DNA of 64,000 bases from Halohasta litchfieldiae (lineage in GTDB: Archaea > Halobacteriota > Halobacteria > Halobacteriales > Haloferacaceae), in contig NZ_CP024845.1 in NCBI RefSeq assembly GCF_002788215.1, positions 2,046,001 through 2,110,000 on the forward strand. The letters are read 5' to 3'. Shown here piece after piece: positions 58,373 to 64,000 of this stretch. The notes beneath the pieces are model-generated. The model was not told where the DNA came from. It worked only from the letters and a program-made list of their open reading frames with translations, and searched no databases. Positions within the stretch are counted from its first letter, which is position 1. Each line of letters starts with the position of its first letter. The position numbers and the translations under genes are program-made.

Positions 58373-59515
58373 TTACTCGATATCGAGATCCGCCAGCGTG
58401 AGTTGCCAATGGTCCGGATCGGTGAGTCGCTCCGCTGAGAGCCGCGATTGCTGATCCGCCGGTACAGTCGACGTCCCGGACGTCTCCGGCGTTCGAATGG
58501 CGTGTGTCGTTCGTGTCGAGGCAGTCGACACCGGAAACGCATCGTCACGACAGAACCCATACCGACGGAACAGCCCCGGATAGTAGTCTGTCGGCGCTCG
58601 TATGAGGTCGACGTCGGTGGTGTCCTCCAGCAGCGCCCCGAGGAGCGCCTCGACGGCCGCCGGTCGTGTAGCCGCCGTCTGCATGGGCTGGAGATCGAAG
58701 AGATAGCAGATTCGCGCCTCATCGGTCTGTTCGGTGGCGGCGATGAGGCTCCCGACTGTCTCGCCGTCGTCGACAGCGACGTAGCTCGTCGTCTCCCAGT
58801 TGGGGTTGGCGAACCGCCACTTTAGGAAGGGTCGATCACGGACGACGTGAGTCCCGGTCGGCCGCGTCGACGAATAGAGATCGTGAATCGCATCGATCCG
58901 AACGCCGGACGAGCGCTCGATGGTGATCTCCTCCGGAGCGGATGCGAGCCAGTCGAGTGCGTTGAGTCCGACACCGCAAACCGGTGTGCCAACCCGAGCG
59001 GCCAGCGCGACGATTGCCGAGTGGTCGGCGTTCGTTCTGTCGACGAACGCTCGTGGATTTTGCACCCGGTAGCGACAGGCAACCGATCCGACCGTCTCCC
59101 AGTCGAACTGTTCGAGTCCGGGACGCAGTTGCTCGTTCGGGAAATTGAAAAACAGCGAGACGTCCGTGAGGTGGCGGTCGAGTGTGGCTTTGGTCATCCG
59201 GGTGAATAGCCCCTGCCGTCGGTGGTCAGGGTGGACGATCCAGTCGACGGGCTGGAAGACGTCGTGGACGGTCTCGCCGATACGAAGCCGATACGGAAGT
59301 AGTGGCTCGGCTCCGACGAGTTCGCCATCGGATTCGACAACGGTCATCTGGACACCGTCCCGGTAGGGGTTGGCTTCGAACCGCCAGTTGAACCAGTCTA
59401 CGGATTTCCGTCGACCCCAAACCGTCTCGTATAAGGAGAGAAACCGGTCTCGGTCTGTTGGTCGGTAGGGACGAACCTGATACTCCCCAACCGACTGTTG
59501 TTGTGTCGTTACCAT
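58373..59515 (-). CDS. GNAT-family N-acetyltransferase, two-domain (Eis-like)
   Basis: 380 residues. N-terminal GNAT domain with the acetyl-CoA loop WIVHPDHRRQGLFTRMTKAT near 90-110. A second domain follows (PFLKWRFANPNWETTSYVAV), giving the two-part layout of Eis-like acetyltransferases. Acceptor unknown (amine, peptide or lipid-linked sugar). ATG at 59515. Convergent with the TatC gene. The 199 bases up to the glutaredoxin gene show nothing certain. Confidence 0.85.
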   Translation of the reverse strand: MVTTQQQSVGEYQVRPYRPTDRDRFLSLYETVWGRRKSVDWFNWRFEANPYRDGVQMTVVESDGELVGAEPLLPYRLRIGETVHDVFQPVDWIVHPDHRRQGLFTRMTKATLDRHLTDVSLFFNFPNEQLRPGLEQFDWETVGSVACRYRVQNPRAFVDRTNADHSAIVALAARVGTPVCGVGLNALDWLASAPEEITIERSSGVRIDAIHDLYSSTRPTGTHVVRDRPFLKWRFANPNWETTSYVAVDDGETVGSLIAATEQTDEARICYLFDLQPMQTAATRPAAVEALLGALLEDTTDVDLIRAPTDYYPGLFRRYGFCRDDAFPVSTASTRTTHAIRTPETSGTSTVPADQQSRLSAERLTDPDHWQLTLADLDIE

Positions 59516-59714
59516 GCTCGTTTATGCACTATCGCATAGCAGGTGTCTTTGTTACCGCCTGCTTTCGAGGCTTCGACAGTCGACTCACTGCTTCGAGAGG
59601 ATCGCTCTCGGAGAGACGGTTCCGCACGCTAACAGTGGCACTGCGCGCCGGTCGGTAGCAAACTGGTTTCGTAACAACAACCTACTGAACGTAGTTGGTA
59701 ATATCTCGGCTCTG

Positions 59715-59969
59715 TTAGGCGTTTTCGAGTTGGGTTCGGAGTTCGGCCTCGTCGACCTCGTATTTGAACGCGGGCCACCCATCGACGAAGACGTAGGGAA
59801 CCCGGTCGCCGTACTCCGCCCGGAGCGTTTCGTCGGTGTCGACGTCGACCTCCTCGATTGTGACGTGGGTGTCGACTTCCTCTGCGACCCGTTCGATTGT
59901 CGACTTCGCCTCTTCGCAGAGATGGCAGTCGGCCCGCGAATAGATCTTCACCGCGACTGGAATCGCCAT
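59715..59969 (-). CDS. Glutaredoxin-like thiol protein
   Basis: 84 residues. Thioredoxin-fold start VAVKIYSRADCHLCEEAK with the CHLC active site, then a cis-proline loop VPYVFVDG. It reduces disulfides, perhaps with gamma-glutamylcysteine, the haloarchaeal thiol. The CxxC with His-Leu is the form of the DUF836/glutaredoxin-2-like branch. It lies divergent to the phosphatase gene, 59 bases between starts. Confidence 0.88.
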   Translation of the reverse strand: MAIPVAVKIYSRADCHLCEEAKSTIERVAEEVDTHVTIEEVDVDTDETLRAEYGDRVPYVFVDGWPAFKYEVDEAELRTQLENA

Positions 59970-60028
59970 GTGGGCTCTCGGTGGGCCGGGAAGGCAAGCG
60001 TTACGACCGCCGCCCGAAAGGAGTTCGT

Positions 60029-60658
60029 ATGGCGCGGATCGTGTTGGTTCGACACGGCGAGACGCAGTGGAACCGCGACCGGCGGGTCCAAGGGTGGGCT
60101 CCGGTCGCCCTCACTGACCACGGTCACGAGCAGGCCGAGCGGCTGGCCGCGGCGCTCGCCAAGCGCTACGACGTCGACCGACTCATCTGCTCGGATCTCC
60201 GACGCACCCTCGAAACCGCTCGTCCCATCGGTCGGGCTGTCGACTGTGAACACACGCCGGACCGTCGCTGGCGGGAGCGGAATTTCGGTGTGCTACAGGG
60301 ACTCGACTACGGCGAACTGTTTTTGGGTCACCCGGAGTTCACACTCAGCGAGGTGGGGTACACGGCCGCCGAAGCCCGACCCGAGGGCGGCGAGAGTCTG
60401 GTCGACCAACGCGAGCGCGTCCTCGGGGCGTTTGCGACACTCCGCGAGGAGCTTGGCCCTGACGAAACTGCTGTCGTCGTCACCCATGGCGGGCCGCTGT
60501 ACTTGGTTCTCGGCTGGGCGCGTGGACTCAATATCGAGGCGACGATTCTCGATCAGGAACAGGGCAACTGTGCGATCAACGAACTGGTCGTTTCGGAATC
60601 CGGGGTCGACGTGGTTGTCGAAAACGACACCGACCATCTCGACGCCGAACCGCTGTGA
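60029..60658 (+). CDS. Histidine phosphatase (phosphoglycerate mutase-like)
   Basis: 209 residues. Phosphohistidine loop VLVRHGETQWNRD at the N-terminus, the second arginine in SDLRRTLETA, the acid Glu in WRERNFGVLQG, and the second histidine in VVVTHGGPLYLVL. Removes phosphate from small metabolites or, less likely, moves phosphate in glycerate phosphates. ATG 60029 is used: upstream codons belong to the divergent promoter region. Its stop touches the convergent LarE gene with no gap. Confidence 0.92.
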   Translation: MARIVLVRHGETQWNRDRRVQGWAPVALTDHGHEQAERLAAALAKRYDVDRLICSDLRRTLETARPIGRAVDCEHTPDRRWRERNFGVLQGLDYGELFLGHPEFTLSEVGYTAAEARPEGGESLVDQRERVLGAFATLREELGPDETAVVVTHGGPLYLVLGWARGLNIEATILDQEQGNCAINELVVSESGVDVVVENDTDHLDAEPL

Positions 60659-61519
60659 TTAGCTCGACGGATACTGCTGGGAAAACACGTCTTCTGTCTC
60701 GGTGTCATCGCTCTTGTTTGCGGGACTGACGCTGCCGGTTTGGTAGCCGTGCAGATCCAGTGTTACGTGATCGAACCCGAGATCCGAGAGGTGATCTCTG
60801 GCCGCCTGTGCGAACTCGGGATCGAGCGCTGCATCGAGTTCATCGGGAGCGACTTCGATTCGGGCCAACCCGTCGTGGTCCCGGACGCGGAACTGGTCGA
60901 ACCCCCACGTTCGCAGCAGTCGTTCGGCCTTTTCGACTCTGGTGAGTTTCTCTTCGGTGACTTCCAACCCGGTCGGAATCCGCGAAGAGAGACAGGCCAT
61001 CGACGGCTTGTCGGCGACTGACAGCCCCCGGTCTTCGGCAATCTCTCGGACCTCGGCTTTCGTAATCTCGTGGTCCAACAGCGGCGAGCGAACCGAAAGC
61101 TCTTCGACCGCTTGCAGGCCGGGGCGGTGGCCCTCGCCGGGGTCGGAGGCGTTGGTCCCATCGCAGACGGTTTCGATCCCGAGTCGACGCGCGGTGTCGT
61201 ACATCTTGCCGAGCCGCATCGTCCGGCAGTGGTAACAGCGGTCGCCGCTGTTGTCGACGAAATCGGGGTTGTCGAGTTCTGAGAACTCCACCAACTCGTG
61301 GCGAATCCCGATTTCCTCGGCCACACTGGTTGCGGCATCAAGTTCGGCCGCGGGCAGCGTTTCACTTTTCGCCGTACAGGCGACTGCCTGCTCGCCGAGG
61401 GCCTCGTGGGCGAGCGCCGCGACGACCGCCGAGTCGACGCCACCCGAAAACGCGATGAGGACGCCGTCGCAGTCGGCGAGGTCTGCCCGCAGGGCCGCGG
61501 CTTTCTCCGTTGGAGTCAT
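60659..61519 (-). CDS. larE: LarE-like ATP-dependent sulfur transferase
   Basis: 286 residues. PP-loop AFSGGVDSAVVAAL near residue 22 for adenylation, then RCYHCRTMRLG and MACLSSRIPTG with three conserved cysteines. LarE donates sulfur to the nickel-pincer cofactor of lactate racemase. Three-cysteine members can bind an iron-sulfur cluster and act catalytically, while single-cysteine ones are consumed. No larB, larC or racemase gene adjoins, so the acceptor here is open. ATG at 61519. Confidence 0.86.
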   Translation of the reverse strand: MTPTEKAAALRADLADCDGVLIAFSGGVDSAVVAALAHEALGEQAVACTAKSETLPAAELDAATSVAEEIGIRHELVEFSELDNPDFVDNSGDRCYHCRTMRLGKMYDTARRLGIETVCDGTNASDPGEGHRPGLQAVEELSVRSPLLDHEITKAEVREIAEDRGLSVADKPSMACLSSRIPTGLEVTEEKLTRVEKAERLLRTWGFDQFRVRDHDGLARIEVAPDELDAALDPEFAQAARDHLSDLGFDHVTLDLHGYQTGSVSPANKSDDTETEDVFSQQYPSS

Positions 61520-61680
61520 TGGCCACCGAATGGCCTGCCCGGTCAAAAGACCGTTGTTCACTGCCTGTTTAGTTAGCAGACGGCCACAATGCTCATAGTA
61601 TCACGTTCCGTCTTTTGATTCGGGTAGTGACACCACAGCAACACGACTGCTGGCCCGTTGTGGACCACTATGCTGTCGTG

Positions 61681-61904
61681 TCATGTGTCGACGCTCCCTC
61701 CGGCAGTGTCGACACCGGATTGGCCCTCGCTGCCGTTGCTACCCTGCTCCGGCTCAGTGTTCAGTGCAGAGACGGTCTGCTGTAGACGGTTCCCGATAGA
61801 CCGTCGATATGCGGCGGTCAATACGGCAACGTCGGACAGCAAACAGTCTACGACGCCCGTGGGGCGGGCGTCACTCCCCCCCCCTTTCTGTCGCTGACCC
61901 GCAT
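61681..61904 (-). pseudogene. Small gene interrupted by a frameshift at a run of nine G
   Basis: From ATG 61904 the frame reads MRVSDRKGGG and then soon stops. One base of shift at the G run (61876-61884) joins it to an open frame (SDARPTGVVDCLLSDVAVL; AYRRSIGNRLQQTVSALN; then an acidic Gly/Ser tail) ending TGA at 61681: about 75 residues in all. The second frame has haloarchaeal codon use and an acidic tail, so it looks like a real small protein. It lies divergent to the MutS-like gene, 32 bases between starts. No family recognised. The rest of 61520-61936 shows nothing else. Confidence 0.42.
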
Positions 61905-61936
61905 CCTTTAGTCACTCCCCGAGAGACCCGCAGGCG

Positions 61937-63916
61937 ATGGAGTTCGAAGCGATTCCGGGTGTTGGCCAGAAGACAGCCGCCGCACTCGCGGAGCTCGACG
62001 ACCCCGAGACCGCCCTCGAAACGGGTGACGTGCTGACGATTGCGGCGGCTCCCGGCGTCACCGACGGGCGGGCCGCGGCTATCGCTCGCGGCGCGATCCA
62101 GCGCCGTCACGACGATCCCGGCGGCTTTCTGGCAACTGATCGCTCCAAGTCACTGTACGACGATGCCCTCTCGCTCCTCCAAGAACGCGCCGTAACCACG
62201 TACGCTACAAAACGACTCGAAACGCTGTATCCCAGCCCCCGGCAGTCCCGTATCAACGAGGTCCGCGAGTTGGTCGACCGCGCCCTCTCTCACGAGCCAG
62301 ACACAGCTGTCCTCGACGCTCTCGGCGGCGTCGAACCACTCGAATCGCCCTCGGGACTCCGCGTTCGGGACCGCTGTTTGGCGACCGCCGACGCCGAACA
62401 GTACGCCAAAGCCAAGAGTAAGATGCCGGAGCTATCGGCCGAAGTCGTCGACGACGCCCGAGACATCGACGAACTGGCCCGCTCGTATGCCACCGTCTTC
62501 GTCCTCGACGAGTCGTTCGCCGGGATCGATATCGACGGCGACGTTCGGATTCTGCCCGACGCCCTCGACAAACCCGAGACAGTCGTCCCCGAACGCCTGC
62601 TGTCGGTGTTTGCGACGAATCGCGACCGAATCATGGCTGCCGCCGAGGTTCATCGACTGGCCGGACTGGAGCCGCCGTGTGATCTCGACGCACTCGAAGA
62701 CGGCCTCTCGCGTGTCGACGACGACGGTACCATCGTCGGTGACGACGAACTTCGGCGGCTCGAAGTCGCTGTCGACGATCTAGATGCGGCGGTCGGCACC
62801 GCCGAATCGGTCGCCAACGACTATCTCCGGGATGCGATCAAGGAGCGAAACGTCACCATCGAGGGCCAAGACTTCCTCTCGCTGGTCGAACAGGGCGCGC
62901 GCGTCGACTCGCTTCTGGCCCGCGAACTCGACGAGGATTTCGAAACCGCAGTTAAAAAGTCCCGAACTCATCTCACCGAGAGTCTCTCGCTTGCGCCCGA
63001 AGAAGCTGAACTCGCCGACCGAATTTTCGATGGCGATCCGACCTTCCCGATCAATCGACGCGAGGACGCTGTCGGTCGGCTTAAAAATGAACTCACCGCC
63101 GCCCGTGACCGCCGGGCAACCTCGTTAAAAACGGAGTTGGCCGCTGATCTCGCCGACCTTCGAGGGCCGGTCGACCAACTGGTTCGAAACGCCCTCGAAC
63201 TCGACGTGGAACTCGCTATTGCTCGCTTCGGGCGGGATTTCGACTGCGTGATGCCGGCGTTCGACGACCCCGAGACCGGTTTCGAGATCAGGGCTGGTCG
63301 GTCGCCGCTGTTGGATGTCGAGTTCGAAGACGTCGACCCAGTCGACTACGGAGTCGAAGGCGTTACACTCCTCTCTGGTGTCAACTCCGGCGGAAAGACG
63401 TCACTGCTGGATCTCGTTGGGCTGATCGTGATTTTGGCTCACATGGGACTGCCAGTGCCCGCCGAATCGGTCCGGCTCCAGCGGTTTACCGAACTGCACT
63501 ACTACGCCAAATCGCAGGGCACGCTGGATGCGGGGGCCTTCGAGAGCACGCTCAAGGAGTTCGGTGACCTGATTTCGGGGGCCGATGGGCGGCTCGTTCT
63601 GGTCGACGAGTTGGAGTCGATTACCGAACCCGGCGCGAGCGCGAAGATCATTGCTGGGATTTTGGAAGCACTGGACACACAGGGTGCGACCGCCGTCTTC
63701 GTCTCTCACCTTGCCGACGAGATTCGGGAGGCGTCGGCTGTCGATGTCGCGGTCGACGGGATTCAGGCGACTGGACTGGTCGACGGCAAGCTACAGGTCA
63801 ACCGGTCGCCAGTAAAGAATCACCTGGCGCGGTCGACGCCGGAGTTGATTGTCGAGAAGCTCGCGGGGGAGGCGACCGACGCGACGTTTTACGAATCACT
63901 GTTAGAGAAGTTCTAA
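61937..63916 (+). CDS. MutS-family ATPase, archaeal MutS2/MutS5-like
   Basis: 659 residues. N-terminal helix-hairpin-helix IPGVGQKTAAALAEL; central coiled-coil and clamp-like region; C-terminal ABC-type ATPase with Walker A LSGVNSGGKTSLLDL, Walker B LVLVDELESITEPGA, and a switch His in VFVSHLADE. The MutS N-terminal mismatch-recognition domain (FxE) is missing, and no Smr nuclease is attached. Likely recognises branched or recombination DNA. ATG at 61937. Confidence 0.85.
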   Translation: MEFEAIPGVGQKTAAALAELDDPETALETGDVLTIAAAPGVTDGRAAAIARGAIQRRHDDPGGFLATDRSKSLYDDALSLLQERAVTTYATKRLETLYPSPRQSRINEVRELVDRALSHEPDTAVLDALGGVEPLESPSGLRVRDRCLATADAEQYAKAKSKMPELSAEVVDDARDIDELARSYATVFVLDESFAGIDIDGDVRILPDALDKPETVVPERLLSVFATNRDRIMAAAEVHRLAGLEPPCDLDALEDGLSRVDDDGTIVGDDELRRLEVAVDDLDAAVGTAESVANDYLRDAIKERNVTIEGQDFLSLVEQGARVDSLLARELDEDFETAVKKSRTHLTESLSLAPEEAELADRIFDGDPTFPINRREDAVGRLKNELTAARDRRATSLKTELAADLADLRGPVDQLVRNALELDVELAIARFGRDFDCVMPAFDDPETGFEIRAGRSPLLDVEFEDVDPVDYGVEGVTLLSGVNSGGKTSLLDLVGLIVILAHMGLPVPAESVRLQRFTELHYYAKSQGTLDAGAFESTLKEFGDLISGADGRLVLVDELESITEPGASAKIIAGILEALDTQGATAVFVSHLADEIREASAVDVAVDGIQATGLVDGKLQVNRSPVKNHLARSTPELIVEKLAGEATDATFYESLLEKF

Positions 63917-63946
63917 GCCGCTGACTCCCGTACGGGATGGACAGGA

Positions 63947-63952
63947 TTTTAA
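63947..63952 (+). promoter_or_regulatory. TATA box of the next gene
   Basis: TTTTAA centred 29 bases before the ATG at 63979, typical of leaderless archaeal transcripts. Confidence 0.5.
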
Positions 63953-63978
63953 GCGGTGGGGCAGGAGAATATGCTACT

Positions 63979-64000
63979 ATGGGTAAGAAATCGAAAGCAC
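63979..64000 (+). CDS. rpl39e: First codons of ribosomal protein L39e (partial)
   Basis: ATG then GKKSKA and one partial codon before the window ends. MGKKSKA is the start of haloarchaeal L39e, a tiny basic protein of the large ribosomal subunit exit tunnel. The promoter spacing fits. Only seven codons are seen, so the call depends on this start motif. Confidence 0.6.

Noticed and set aside
57316-58722. 468-residue open frame antisense to tatC1
   Set aside because: Very Arg/Asp-rich low-complexity reading of the opposite strand of an obvious TatC gene.
59516-59714. Search for a small gene or RNA between the acetyltransferase and the glutaredoxin
   Set aside because: Only a weak imperfect hairpin (CAACCTAC/GTAGTTGG) is visible; no open frame with a start signal.

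Overview
The window is chromosomal DNA of a halophilic archaeon (class Halobacteria). The proteins are strongly acidic and G+C-rich in codon use. The 16S rRNA starts with the archaeal ATTCCGGTTGATCC motif. Secreted PstS has a twin-arginine lipoprotein signal, there is a doubled TatC, and many genes have a TATA box 25-29 bases before the start codon, as expected for leaderless archaeal transcripts. A member of Haloferacales/Halorubraceae is my best guess, with low confidence. No insertion sequence, prophage, CRISPR array or replication origin is visible. This is mostly core genome with a few small disturbances.

Layout. 1-6498: end of a prepilin peptidase, hisI, a haloarchaeal coiled-coil protein, a membrane-anchored molybdopterin oxidoreductase, a GlmM-type phosphohexomutase and lpdA. 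6565-7179: a VapBC toxin-antitoxin pair inserted head-on between lpdA and pdhC. 7192-10891: pdhABC (E1 alpha, E1 beta, E2). 11169-17312: a small membrane protein, then the phosphate uptake operon pstS-pstC-pstA-pstB-phoU. 17599-32214: transporters, lipA (which supplies lipoate to the E2), a Ski2/Brr2-like helicase, a NucS-like DNA-binding domain joined to zinc ribbons, carbonic anhydrase, alcohol dehydrogenase, a DoxX/HxlR pair, and the overlapping endA-trpS pair. 32331-45925: pheS-pheT, a DHH phosphoesterase, an AIR-synthase-like protein, a broken NMT1/THI5-like gene, a histidine kinase, valS and pyrD.

46148-53524: the MC1 chromatin protein gene, then the ribosomal RNA operon: tandem promoters, 16S, tRNA-Ala(TGC), 23S, 5S, both long processing stems, and tRNA-Cys(GCA) further down. 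An antisense cbiZ gene sits between the 5S rRNA and tRNA-Cys. 53646-64000: a CBS-domain membrane protein, the divergent pair of Tat translocase subunits (TatC duplicated in one chain, plus a single TatC), an acetyltransferase, glutaredoxin, a histidine phosphatase, a LarE-like sulfur transferase, a MutS-family ATPase, and the first codons of what looks like ribosomal protein L39e.

How it fits together: pdhABC, lpdA and lipA form one functional unit for pyruvate oxidation. The pst-phoU operon handles phosphate. endA, trpS, pheST, valS, the rRNA operon and L39e serve translation. Items most worth a second look: the palindrome GTCGAC, far too frequent and in all codon phases; a GTCTC/GAGAC hairpin placed 4-5 bases before both the 16S and 23S mature ends; the NucS-like/zinc-ribbon fusion without a nuclease domain; a small gene broken at a nine-G run next to a mutS-like gene; a duplicated tRNA-Cys 3' end inside a stem-loop; and VapBC splitting the pyruvate dehydrogenase cluster.
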